A DNA stretch of 64,000 nucleotides from Sordaria brevicollis (taxonomy: Eukaryota > Ascomycota > Sordariomycetes > Sordariales > Sordariaceae), in NCBI GenBank assembly GCA_033439795.1, contig JAUTDP010000001.1:2852001-2916000 (forward strand), in the 5' to 3' direction. A program made the translations under genes and the position numbers. The number at the start of each line of letters is the position of its first letter. Within the stretch, counting starts at the first letter, position 1. Below, one piece after another: positions 23,880 through 34,832 of this stretch. The notes below the pieces were generated by a model, which was not told the DNA's origin, made no database searches, and saw nothing but the letters and a program-made list of their open reading frames with translations.

Positions 23880-24542
23880 TACACGGCGGGATATGGAAGG
23901 AGAATGGAATCACAGTGGAAGCGCTCAAGAACCTAAGCACCATAGACTGCAGGCATCGGACAACGGCCAGAGCAAGTATACTCCCCCGTAGCATTGCAAC
24001 TAACTATTTTTGATCAAGGGAAACTCGTTGAGAAGTGTCATTTCACCAGTACCTGCATGAAAGGTTGAAAAGCGATGGCGTTACACGGCGGTTATGGAAG
24101 AAGCGTAGAAGCACCACCATGGAAGGCACCATGGAACGAGAACTTCCAAGCAAGCATACAATTCAACGCTGGTATGTTTGTTAGCTTGATACCTGTTCGT
24201 AACTGTCCCAAAGGTTATAAGGACGGGATAAAATAGAGATCTGATATTTGGTAAGGGATTTAAGTGAATTAAAATCACATGCTCAAGTTGACGAAAAGGA
24301 AAACCAGGGCCCAATTATGCCTCAACACTAGAACGAAACACAATAGTAAGAAATGAAAAGGGCTGTTGAAGTTGACCCGAGGTCCCAAGCTAACAAACAA
24401 ACCAGTACTGGAGTGTACACGAGACATATGCTTCACGTAATTCGAAACTCAGGTCCCTTGATGGGGTATGTTTTGAGAATGCAAAATTCCCGGCACCTGA
24501 ATAAATGTCAAAGGAAAAGAGAGTTACACGGCGGCAATGGAA
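23880..24542 (+). repeat. Three dispersed copies of a TACACGGCGG...ATGGAA module
   Basis: TACACGGCGG, then 2-3 variable bases and ATGGAA, occurs at 23880, 24082 and 24525, all in the same orientation. GAAGC or GAAGCACCA words follow at variable distance. The copies are otherwise diverged. Confidence 0.5.
24169..24405. repeat. Inverted repeat of 19 bp (one mismatch)
   Basis: The 19 bp at 24169-24187 and the reverse complement of 24387-24405 (AAGCTAACAAACA, then T or A, then ACCAG) match at 18 positions, with a 199-bp spacer. The flanks are only weakly similar. It could be the eroded terminal part of a small element. Confidence 0.45.
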
Positions 24543-25444
24543 CGAGTATGGAAGGATTATGGAAGGTGTAAAGAAGCTTTCGAAGAAACTTGTGGAAGCA
24601 CCATTCGCCCTTAAACATGTCCTAACCATGGATGACATGGCCCGATGTGTTATCTTCCCTGGAACCTGCATTGACAACTCTTGAGACATAGGTAAACTCA
24701 AGGTCCTGCCGACAAACATGGTCAGAGTGAACCTCATATCGATGATGGTAACAAGGTAGGCTTGACCTGATTTTTAATACTTGTCTGTCGAACCTCTTAG
24801 CCAAACCGCTTGGCCATAAAGTAATGATACATGAATCAGTTGTGACATATAGGACTGGGAGTTGCAAGGAGGTATGGATTTCTGCACCGTCAGCCGGCTG
24901 TAAGACACTCAGAGTCAACCTGGTCTACGATCTGAACGGTTAATTCGAACCGACACTGGCTCCTGGTCTTGAAGCCTGCGCATTTAGTTGTGACTATCCC
25001 GACGAGAGGGTCTCAGTTGGTGGTATTTAACACCATTGATGGCATGCGATTCGTTTCCAAAAATTGAGTTTGGCAGAGATGTTCGAGGTCTCTGGTATAT
25101 CAGGAAATTCGGCAACTGGGCATCTTACGCTTGTTTTGATGTTAGCTTGCTCACGATCTGTTGGTCCAAAAAGTAAAGCAGCAGGTGGTCAAGGTTTGAA
25201 CGCAACATTAGAAGCAACCGATCCCCTGCACCCGATTGATTATAGTTATGATTATATGTGAACTTTGTAAATGTCCGAGAATATTCTTCTCTTGGGTCCC
25301 AGACAGTATTTCCCTTGCAAATCCCCCCCGGCGCGCTCGCAACGGGTAAGCCATAAATCTGTCAATGTTGTCCCAGTGGTTGTAGGTAGATGAGAGAATG
25401 ACATGAACTTGGGCAAGGAGAATAGTCTCTCGGTTTCGGGTGTA

Positions 25445-26601
25445 CTATTCCGTCTCCTCAATAGGAGCCTCCCTGGTCAAGTCGACAACTTTGTAGACCT
25501 GACGATTACCAAGCTTGTATGCTTCTCTCGCTGTTTCCGCCCACAGTCTCGTTTGAGCCTCGGGCCCCAGACCAGCCATATGGCATGTCATCTCCACCAC
25601 TCTACGCCACTTCTTCCAGGCTTCGTCACCAACACCCAGAGTGCATACTGGCCAGTCGCTGCCAAACATGATGCGCTCGGGGCCAAAGGCTGCTAGTACC
25701 ACAGCAAGCCAGGGAAGAATGGCAGAGAGAATCTCTTCAGCGGGTCGGGCCCTCAATGATTCAGGCATCTCGCTGAAGCAGCCGCTTAGCTTCATGTAGG
25801 TACGCTCGCATTTGCTGAGAGTGAACATGGCGGTACGCCACGCAATGTATGATGGATCCGTTTGTACGTTGACGATGGTTAGATCTGGCTTGCAAAGATG
25901 GTCTGTGACGATCACCTTTTGTTAGCGTTTGCTCCATGGTGGATATTTTGGTGCGGAAACCTACTCAGAATAAAGACCACCTTGTCCTCGTCCTCGACGC
26001 CCTCGTGTGCACGATCGATCATCTCTACCGCTTCCTCAAGCTGGATTCTCCCTCGCTTGTGCTGATCAACACCCAGATCGAAGACGAATTTCTTCCTGCC
26101 AAGAAGCTTCAGACCCTCGATAAACTCGTCACTTAGCGCTGTTCCGTTGGGCTTATCCTGCAGCAGGTAGCGGAAACCCTTGACCTTGGCCCATGTTTCA
26201 CGTCCAGCTTCCTTTTCCGCGGCAGCAAGATACTCTTCCAACTTGGCAGCGCCCAACACAACAGGCGCCCATGGTACGATTCCAAGACAGTCGCGGCCGT
26301 CCTCAGCGGTGTGACCCTCGCCTTCTTTTGGCTGGCCAGTTACGATGCGGCGGAGCCATGCGATTTCTTGTAGCGGATGAGTCCAATCTTTGGCGTCGTC
26401 GTTCTTGCGGTCGACCTCGATGAAGACGAAACCTTGAAGGTTGCCGGGGGCACCGGTGGCGGCCTGGTATTCTTGAATGGAGTGCTGTTTGGCGAGAGGG
26501 TTGTCTTCGGCGAACCACTTGTGGGTTTCTATCTCGGACTGGGGATAGAGGTGAATATGGGAGTCGATAATGGGAACCGAGACTGCGGGAGAGGACGCCA
26601 T
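25445..26601 (-). CDS. Amidohydrolase-2 family metal-dependent hydrolase
   Basis: Two exons, 26601-25965 and 25902-25445, give 364 aa. The 62-bp intron has a GTAGGT donor, a GCTAAC branch and a CACAG acceptor. The TIM-barrel amidohydrolase-2 signature is clear: DSHIHLYP at residues 13-20 (metal ligands H15 and H17), VKGFRYLLQ in the middle, NHLCKPDL rebuilt across the splice junction (H214), MKLSGCFSE, and FGSDWP with D295, the usual catalytic/metal Asp. Length and layout fit the group that includes L-rhamnono- and fucono-lactonases and 2-pyrone-4,6-dicarboxylate hydrolase (COG3618-like). A lactone or carboxylate substrate is inferred, and the exact one cannot be told. No signal peptide is present, so the enzyme is probably cytosolic. 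The gene is divergent from the RPA gene. Confidence 0.87.
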
Positions 26602-27961
26602 CTTGATTAGGTCGTTGTCGAGCTCGATATTGGTAGATTATCGCAGGGGTTCAGCAAAGAAGTGTGCTTCGTGATCAGCTTCGATGGAGGAGAAGAGAAA
26701 TGCAAGCAAACAAGGTCAGAGATGACAAGAAGTAGGGAGGTCAGGATGGAAGATGGATGTCGAAGCGGTGTACCGTCCTGCAGGCAAACCAAAGAACACG
26801 GGATTAAGAGGTAGTGGCATGGATGGAATTCAGCTGAAGCAACGGGGGAGCTCCCAATCGAGCCTTCCCCTTCTTATACTTTCCATCTTAACATTGGCAC
26901 TCGGTACAGTACGAGGAGAGCGCCTCCCGTCCAAGGTCAGGAGGGGGAGATGTGATCGACAGGACAGCCAGGAACCACGACAAGGTGGGGCAATGCATGG
27001 TTGTAGCCAGCAACAAGACGGGATAATTCACACCGAAAGATTCAAGATACGTCTAGAGGTAGGTAGGTGTGGTTCCGAACATGGAAGAGTTGTTTAGAGG
27101 TACCCCCAAGTCCCCCATCTCCAGCTTCCACGTCTCTGGCTTCAAGTCTCCGTTCCCTCCCTACAAAATGGAAGGGGTGTTCACCCGCCGAGGAGGGCCA
27201 TGGAATAGTATATGAATAGATAAGCAATTGAACAATGTTGAAAGACTAGAGAGAAATGACTTGTGCTGATAAAACTGACTGCAGTTAAAAGCGAGGATCA
27301 AGTTGACGACCTGGAGGAAAGTTGAATTTCCCCCTGGACTTGCTCAAGTTGGAGCTCTCAGGTGGGGTTCAATGTGGAGATATGGGGTTGGTCAACTGTC
27401 ATGCTTGTCAAGACCGCTTGGCATCATCACTTCGGCACGCTGTTCAGTTCGTTCCTGCCCTTTAAATGTGTCAACTTTACCGCGTTCGAAGCTGTGACAT
27501 TGTCTTGACAAGTGGAATTTCTTGCATTTCAATTAACTGCTTTGACTTTGGAGACCAAAGAAAGCAAGCGACAGAAAGAGAAATATCCACCAAGCGATAG
27601 AATGGTGTATCTGTGTACACCTCCAAGTAAAGGTACCTCTACTAATGCACGGCAACCGCGACCCAGGAGCCAGGGCGCTGTAGCACTGGGCCCCCGCACG
27701 GACCGTGGATGCCTAGCAATTAAACTCTTGCCCCTCGACGCGCTGCCAAACGCGTCTCGAGGTTCGCTGTGATCCAATGTCGCCGTGAATTTCCCCTCCA
27801 ACCACCATCATCACTTGCGCACTTGATCTCAACGTATCTCGCTCGGACCCGCTTGACCTCTTCTTCCATACATTCTTCAATCCTCGAATACTCGTCTCAC
27901 ACCAATCTGATTCGAATACCATATCGCGAACGTCCAGAAGCTTGCGGATAAGCTACACAAG
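26602..27961. other. Divergent intergenic region, amidohydrolase and RPA1 genes
   Basis: It holds the promoters of both genes. CT-rich leader sequence precedes 27962. The ORFs here are short and unsupported. No repeats or RNA genes were seen. Confidence 0.5.
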
Positions 27962-29989
27962 ATGGCGGGCCAAATCACACAGGGCGCTTTGGAGTAGGTT
28001 CTTTGCCGTATGTCTTCATCTTGCATGGCACATTCTGACTTCTCTGCTACAGCGCCATGTTCAATGATCCCGATCGCGCCAACCAACTATTCCCGGTCCC
28101 GATCCTTCAGTGTCTCCAAATCAAGACCCTCGACTCCAAAAATGGGGGCGCCGCCGGCGGCGAGAGGACCGAGAGGTTCCGTATTGTGCTGAGCGATCTT
28201 AAGAACTACGTCCAATGCATGATGGCCACGCAAACAAACCATCTCGTCCACGATGGCCTCCTACAACGTGGTTGTATCGTGCGCTTGAAGCAATATCAAG
28301 CTCAGTGCCTCAAGGGCAAGAAGTACGCTTGTTCCTCTTCCTGCTAATCCGGGTCCCGCCGGCATTGTACTGACAGTTGAACCCAGCATCCTGATTGTTC
28401 TCGATCTCGAAGTTATCCAGTCCCTAGGATGTCCCGAAAAGATGGGCGACCCGCAGCCTCTTGGTCCTCGAAGTGAACAACCGGCACAGAACGCCGGCCT
28501 CGGCAGTACCAACTTCTACGGTGGCGTCAAGAGCGAGCCAACCCAAGACACGAAACCACAATTTCCGCGACAGATGCCCTCGCGCAACACCAGCGGAGGC
28601 CAAGGATCAAGCACGATATATCCTATCGAGGGCCTTTCGCCCTTCTCACACAAATGGACCATCAAGGCCCGAGTCACCTCGAAGTCCGACATTAAGACCT
28701 GGCACAAAGCTAGTGGCGAAGGCAAGCTCTTCAGTGTCAACTTCCTTGACGAAAGTGGCGAGATCAGGGCAACTGGCTTCAACAATGAAGTCGATCAGTT
28801 CTACGAGCTGCTGCAGGAGGGCCAGGTTTACTACATTTCTACCCCTTGCAAGGTGCAACTCGCCAAGAAGCAGTTCTCAAACCTCCCCAACGACTACGAG
28901 CTCGTATTTGACCGGGAGACCGTGATCGAGAAGGCCGAAGACCAGTCATCCGTACCACAGGTGCGCTTCAACTTTGTCAATATCCAGGAGCTCCAGGATG
29001 TCGAGAAGGACGCGACCGTCGATGTTATTGGTGTTCTCAAGGAGGTCCAAGAGGTGACGCAGATTGTATCCAAGAGCACACAGAAGCCATATGACAAGCG
29101 CGAGTTGACTCTTGTCGACAACACTGGATACTCGGTACGTTGCACCGTCTGGGGAAAGACTGCCACCAACTTTGATGCTCAACCTGAGTCCATTGTGGCC
29201 TTGAAGGGCACCAAGGTCAGCGACTTCGGTGGGCGCAGCTTGTCCCTGCTCGCTTCTGGCACCATGGCTATTGACCCGGATATCCCAGAGGCCCACCACC
29301 TCAAGGGCTGGTATGACAGCGCCGGCAGGAACAACACCTTTGCCACACACAACAACATGCAGACCTTGGGTGGCGCGACCGGTCGCAAGGACGACACCAA
29401 GACTATCGCACAAGTGAAGGAAGAGAACCTTGGCACCAACGAGATGCCCGATTACTTCTCACTCAAAGCAACAATTGTCTACATCAAGCAGGAAAACTTT
29501 GCCTATCCTGCTTGCCGGAGCGAAGGCTGCAACAGGAAGGTCACAGATATGGGCGATGGCACATGGCGCTGCGAGAAATGCCAGGTCAACCACGACAGAC
29601 CGGAGTACCGTTACATTATGACTGTCAACGCGTGCGACCACACTGGTCAACTTTGGCTTAGCTGCTTCGACGACACGGCGCGGATCATCATGGGCAAGAC
29701 GGCGGATGAACTCGTTGACATTCGGGAGAACGACGAGACGCGGCTGGCCACAGAGTTTGAGCAGGCCAACTGCCGCAAGTATACCTTCAGGTGCAGAGCG
29801 AGGATGGACACTTTTGGTGAACAGCACAGGTATGTACCCAAGTTGCATTCGCGTGTAGATGGGGGTTACTAACATAGCATTTGCTGCAGGGTTCGATACC
29901 AGGTCATGAGCGTGGCGCCGCTTGACTACAAGATGGAAGGAAACAAGCTCAACGAGCTTATCAATTCTTACGGCCAGATGGGCATTTAG
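27962..29989 (+). CDS. rfa1: Replication protein A large subunit (RPA70/RFA1)
   Basis: Four exons (27962-27993, 28053-28322, 28387-29829, 29890-29989) give 614 aa, with introns of 59, 64 and 60 bp. The N-terminal OB fold (DBD-F) covers ~1-110. A linker with QP/SG-rich sequence follows. DBD-A starts near IYPIEGLSPFSHKWTIKARV (~178). DBD-B starts near VPQVRFNFVNIQELQ (~290). DBD-C (~454-614) contains a four-Cys zinc ribbon, C477, C482, C496 and C499 (CRSEGCNRK and WRCEKC). The protein is the ssDNA-binding core of heterotrimeric RPA, acting in replication, repair and recombination in the nucleus. The length matches the family. The very short first exon (MAGQITQGAL) is supported by the frame and the in-frame junction GA|C. 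Confidence 0.95.
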
Positions 29990-30990
29990 AGAGTGGATAG
30001 GGTCTGTTCCAGTGTCCCGGGAACAAGATGATGCTCATGGTTAATGAACTAGGGTTTGTATGTTTGGTCATTTGGCTCGAAGGGTGAATGATACTGGCCT
30101 TCAACAGCAGAAGAATCTTAAAACTCACATGGTGGAAGGGGTTGCTTCAAAGTTTGCATGTTGGCAATACCTGACAGGACTTTGACGAAGTGGCTGCACT
30201 TTCAACATGTTCGCAGACTGGATATGATCTCTTGAACAGTTGTCTTGAGGCCTCCTTCTCCAGCAAGCTGCTAGTCCCTCCAGCGATAACATCCGGTGAC
30301 GATCAAGTGAATACTCTGGAAAGAAGAATGATTAGAGGCTTTGCTTAACCCGGACCCAGGTCGTCCCTTGTAACCCTCACCTTTCAGACTTGATAATTTC
30401 AATCCCATTTCTCTCCTCCGTAACCGGCCTTCCTCATCCTCTCGTATTCTCGAAATCTTCCATTTCTCCAGTCTCTTCACACAGGGAACCCATAACGTAG
30501 GCTTTCCTAGTTCATATATCGTCATTTTCCGGACCTCCCGCTTATTTGACAAGCGACCCCGGCTCCGGTCTCGGCGCGGGACTGTTTTGAACTTTTGCGG
30601 CTCCCCGTCAACGATCGGCATTTATCGATACCTACACAGCGCCGTATCAATTTCCTTATCGGCGGTCACCGGGATCCCCTGCCGTGACCCCGCACCTCCG
30701 CCGTGTGTCCAGGCCCCGCTCCGTTTCGGGCGGGTCCCCCGCTTTCGATGGAACGGGAAGGTGTGATGTTCTAGAACTGGAAAGAGCATTTCCAGGTTGC
30801 TATCAAAATCACATTTCTCTATACACGTTTCCATTTCCGTTCGCGCCATATTCAGGGCTATCGCGCAAGCTTTACTTCTTTCTCTCCAGGTCATCATCGC
30901 CAATCTTGTTGTCCTCTCCCCCCTTCATCTTTCCTCCGAGTCCTTGCTATTCACCAACTTACACGCAACCACCAACCCCGATACCCAACC
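29990..30990. other. Intergenic region between RPA1 and the PLP-enzyme gene
   Basis: It contains the RPA1 3' UTR and the promoter and leader of the gene starting at 30991. The last ~180 bp are C/T-rich. No further gene is seen. Confidence 0.5.
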
Positions 30991-32614
30991 ATGGCCGACA
31001 CCAACACTTGTCCCCCGCTAACCCGCGCCTCCGTCCTCGCCGCTCACGCCCTCATAAAATCGTACATCCACGAGACACCCGTGTTAACGAATACCACACT
31101 CGACACCCTCGCATCTACTCCTCGTACTGCCGCCGAACTAAAAGGGACGGAGTGGGACCTGGAAGTTACTGGCAAACAGCCGGCTAGGCCGAAAATCAGG
31201 TTCTGGTTCAAGTGCGAGAATTATCAGCGGATTGGCGCTTTCAAAGCTAGGGGGCTTTTCATGCTGTTGAACGGCTTAAAAAGGAGGTGGAAGTGGAGGA
31301 GTTGAGGAGGGTGGGGGTTGTGACGCATAGTTCTGGTTTGTGACTTTCCGTATTATTCGCTGGGCCTGAGGTTGTGAGATGCAATCTGGGGGCGTCAGTA
31401 TGTGAGACTGGTTGAGATATGCGAGCAGGAGGTTGTCAAGTTGAGACGTGAGGATAATGGTTTCGTCTATGAAGATGAAGTGACTTAAACCTCATGGCAA
31501 CACCAAAGTCAAAGTAAATAATACTAACCCATGACAAAACCATGAAAAGGTAACCACGCCCAAGCCCTCGCCCTCGCCGCCCGCGAGAACGGTATACCCG
31601 CGCACATCGTCATGCCCACTATTTCCGCGCCGCCCAAGATTGCTGCCACCAAGGGATACGGCGCCAACGTGATCTTTAGCGGGAGCACGAGTACCGAGCG
31701 CGAGGCGGTTACGAAGGAGGTGATTGAGAAGACCGGGGCGAGATTTGTGCCGCCTTATGATCGTATGTCCCTTTTTCTCTTCCTCCCCTGTCCCATTTTT
31801 CGGTTGATGGCCTTTCGCCTCTTTTCAAGGACATTAAGTCTGCCAGTGCCTTTGGAGTCTATCAAAGTCTCTTCACTCCTGTTTCAGAGTTTCTTCGAGG
31901 CCGCTTCGGTCTTTGAGTAAAGACCCTTCAACTCTTCCTTCCATCCACTAGTTTCTTTCAACCTTCTCTCACCTTCACCTTCCTCGACCATCACTAACTT
32001 CATGTTATCGTACTGTAGACCCAGACATAATCCTAGGCCAAGCCACCGCCGCCCTCGAGCTTCAATCCCAAATCTCCTCCGCCCTCTCCTCCTCTAAGAG
32101 CAGCCCCAAGCGTCGCCTAAACGCTGTGATTACCCCCTGCGGCGGCGGCGGTCTCCTCTCTGGCACCGCCCTTGCCTGTTCCGATCCTGCAGCTCAGGGT
32201 GGCCCCATCCTCGTCTTCGGCGCCGAACCTTCTTTTTCTGGCGCTGACGACGGACGCAGAGGCTACTATTCGGGTCAACGCGTCGAGACGGTCAAGTCAT
32301 TGACGATTGCCGACGGGCTGAGGACGCCGGTGGGGAAGTATCCTTGGAGTATTATTTACGAGAAGAAGCTAGTGGCGGGGATGTACAGTGTCGGTGAGGA
32401 GGAGATTAAGAAGGCGTTGAAGCTGGTGTATGAGAGGATGAAGGTTGTTGTTGAGCCGAGTGCTGTGGTGGGGTTAGCGGTGGCGTTGTTCAATGAGGAG
32501 TTTAGGAGTATGGTTGAGCGAGACGCTGGGGAGGAAGGGTGGGATTTGGGGGTGGTGTTTAGTGGAGGCAATGTTGAACTGGCTGCGCTGGGGAGGTTGT
32601 TTGCTGAGGAGTGA
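30991..32614 (+). pseudogene. Serine/threonine dehydratase-like PLP enzyme with 1-nt frameshift
   Basis: Three exons are evident (30991-31335, 31550-31762, 32019-32614), with introns of 214 and 256 bp. Fold-type II PLP enzyme motifs are present: FWFKCENYQRIGAFKARG (PLP lysine K85), SSGNHAQALA across intron 1, GGGGLLSG phosphate-binding loop, and EPSAVVGLA and SGGNVE near the end. This is the threonine ammonia-lyase/serine racemase family, which deaminates or racemises L-Ser/L-Thr. Right after K85-A-R-G the reading frame breaks in a run of five G (31250-31254). One extra base would keep AFHAVERLKKE in frame through the donor site. As given, translation stops at 31305 after 104 aa. All downstream exons and splice sites are intact, so either the loss is very recent or the base is an assembly or sequencing error. 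Confidence 0.8.
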
Positions 32615-33116
32615 AGTCAAAGGGTCGGTTTCGTAGACCTGACTATTTCTGGTAGACCGTGAAATAGAACAAACAGTCGATAAAGCAATTCTAGGGATTG
32701 ATGTCAGCATCAGCTTTCGTCCGATATCAAGAGATCAAAATCACCACAAGGCATAGAAGGGATGAAGCAAAATTGAACAGAGAAAAAAAGGAAAAGTTCA
32801 TTGACCGACATGCCACCGGGCAGAGGCCCCCTATAAAGATAATTATATACAATCCGAACAAACCGAACCCAGAACAAACCAAATCGAAAGAGACGAGAAA
32901 AGGCTTTTTTAATATCCCCCATATTTTCCCAATTGTGAGAGGTATCCCGTCCCGTTCCAGCGGCCGGCCAGTCATGATGATGCGGCCTGTGCAGCGTCTG
33001 TGTCTGTCATTTTTTTTCAAACCTGCCCAAACTACCGGAGTATCATGTGTGTTGTGTATCCCTCGTGCAAGCAGAAATCGTAACCACCCAACCAAAAAGC
33101 ATCGATCGCCAGATGT
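32615..33116. other. Short convergent 3' region
   Basis: About 500 bp between the 3' ends of the PLP-enzyme gene and ilv-2. It is A+T-richer than its neighbours and presumably holds both 3' UTRs and polyadenylation signals. No gene was seen. Confidence 0.5.
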
Positions 33117-34832
33117 TTACTTCTGGTTCTCGGGGCGGAGAGAGCTAGAGAAGAGAAATGTTAGCTAGGGTACTTTGCGACAGTAACAACAAGCAATGGT
33201 CACATACCGGACGGCCTTGCCGGCGCGCCAGATCTCGAGGTTGCGGATCTCATCGAGCTCAGCCTCGTAGCGCTGGCGGTAGTCAGGCTGGGAGTTGTAC
33301 TCGAGAGAGCGGCGGGTCTCGTCGCCGTTCTTGACGGAGTCGTAGAGGTTGTTGAAGACGGGCTTGAGGGCGTCCTTGAACTTGGGGGTCCAGTCGATGG
33401 CACCACGGCGGGCGGTGGTGGAGCAGGCGTCGAACATCCAGTCCATGCCGTGGGCACCAATGAGGGGGTAGAGGGACTGGGTAGCCTCCTCAACGGTCTC
33501 GTTGAAGGCCTCGCTGGGGGAGTGGCCGCGCTCGCGGAGAACCTCGTACTGGGCGAGGAACATGCCGTGGATACCGCCCATGAGGCAGCCACGCTCACCG
33601 TAGAGGTCAGAGTAGACCTCCTTCTCGAAGGTGGTCTCGTAGAGGTAGCCGGAGCCGACGGCGACACCGAGGGCGATAGCCTTCTCCTTGGCCTTGCCAG
33701 TGACGTCCTGGTAGACGGCGAAAGAGGAGTTGATGCCACGGCCCTCCTTGAAGAGGGAGCGGACGGTACGGCCGGAGCCCTTGGGGGCGACGAGGATGAC
33801 GTCAACGTCGGTGGGAACCTCGACCTTGGTGAGGTCCTTGAAGACGGGGGAGAAACCGTGGGAGAAGTAGAGGGTCTGTTTGTTGTTGACGGTGGTGGTT
33901 AGCTCTAGCTCGCGCCAAGCCAAACTCAATGGCACTTTGAGTGTAGAGCGATGTTACTCACCTTGCCCTTGGTGATCTGGGGCTTGATGTGGGGCCAGGT
34001 CTCGGACTGGGCGGCATCGGAAAGGAGGTTCATGACGATGGTACCGCGGGAGATGGCCTCATCGACATCGAAGAGGTTCTTGCCGGGAACCCAGCCATCC
34101 TGGATGGCGTCCTCCCAGGACTTGCCGTTCTTGCGGACACCGACGATGACGTTAAGGCCGTTGTCACGGAGGTTGAGACCCTGGCCGTGACCCTGAGAGC
34201 CGTAGCCGATGAGAGCGAGGGTGTCGTTCTTGAAGTAGTCCTACAGAAAATTGTAGAGTCAGTATGAGATTTCACATGTGTTTGGCGGCTCAATTGCAGC
34301 TTTAGTGAGGAGCTCCGAGCAAGCTCGAGTGTACCCGCTCGCGCCCCGCCGTGCCCCGCCCAAACCTTGGGATGATCCATGGTTGGAGAAAGCTCATAGC
34401 TAAGCTAGAGGGGGCTGGGTTGGCTTGGAGCTATGGGCCACTGATTGCGTTTCTGCGGGCAGCTCGGTTGGAATTGTGTAATTGAGAATATGGCATGACT
34501 CACAAGGAGCTTCTCAGCGGGCCAGTCAGCGCGCTCTGTGTGTAGGGAAAGCTCGTCAGTAAACAATTCTGTTGAGATTTCGGCCCAATGGCCGCCAATT
34601 GAGTGGATCTGGAGCTGGAGCTGGACTCACCATAAACGTCCTCCTTGTGGCCGGCGAAGTCCATGGTCTTCACACCGCGGACCTGCTGGCGGACGGGGGC
34701 GGCAACGGCCTTGACGGCGACGGAAGCGCGGGCAGCATTGGCAGCAGCAACGAAGGTGCGGCGCTGGACGGCGGGAGTGGCCAATTGGCGGGCCAGGGGG
34801 CGGAGAGCCTTGGAGCAGTTGCGGGCGGCCAT
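33117..34832 (-). CDS. ilv-2: Ketol-acid reductoisomerase, mitochondrial
   Basis: Five exons (34832-34631, 34535-34504, 34240-33962, 33875-33208, 33144-33117) join in frame to 402 aa. Introns are 95, 263, 86 and 63 bp. Exon 2 is only 32 nt and the last exon 28 nt. Residues 1-~55 form a mitochondrial transit peptide rich in Arg/Ala. The NADPH Rossmann domain contains ALIGYGSQGHGQGLNLRDNG and LYFSHGFSP. The helical metal-binding domain contains VYSDLYGERGCLMGGIHGMF and GHSPSEAFNETVEE. The enzyme converts acetolactate and acetohydroxybutyrate to the dihydroxy acids of valine, leucine and isoleucine synthesis in the matrix. The size matches N. crassa ILV-2 as I recall it. Codon use is strongly biased, as in highly expressed genes. 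A TGACTCA word (34496-34502), a CPC-1/Gcn4-type site, overlaps the donor of intron 2. Confidence 0.96.
34496..34502. promoter_or_regulatory. TGACTCA word, CPC-1/Gcn4-type, inside ilv-2 intron 2
   Basis: The seven bases equal the consensus bound by the fungal general amino acid control activator. They overlap the splice donor (GTGAGTCA on the minus strand), so the match may be due to the donor consensus. None was found in the first ~650 bp upstream of the ATG. Confidence 0.25.

Larger units (their letters stand above)
20965..25444. other. Gene-free stretch of about 4.5 kb with degenerate repeats
   Basis: Part of the left end is likely 3' UTR of the small gene. The remainder is moderately A+T-rich, with only short ORFs. 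It contains a perfect 20-bp palindrome (22910-22929), three copies of a TACACGGCGG module (23880-24542) and a 19-bp inverted repeat (24169-24187 with 24387-24405). It may hold worn-out repeat DNA. Confidence 0.5.

Noticed and set aside
24765..24835. tRNA-like segment TGGCCAAGCGG on the minus strand
   Set aside because: It resembles a D-arm of a Leu/Ser tRNA, but no acceptor stem, anticodon arm or T-arm can be built around it.
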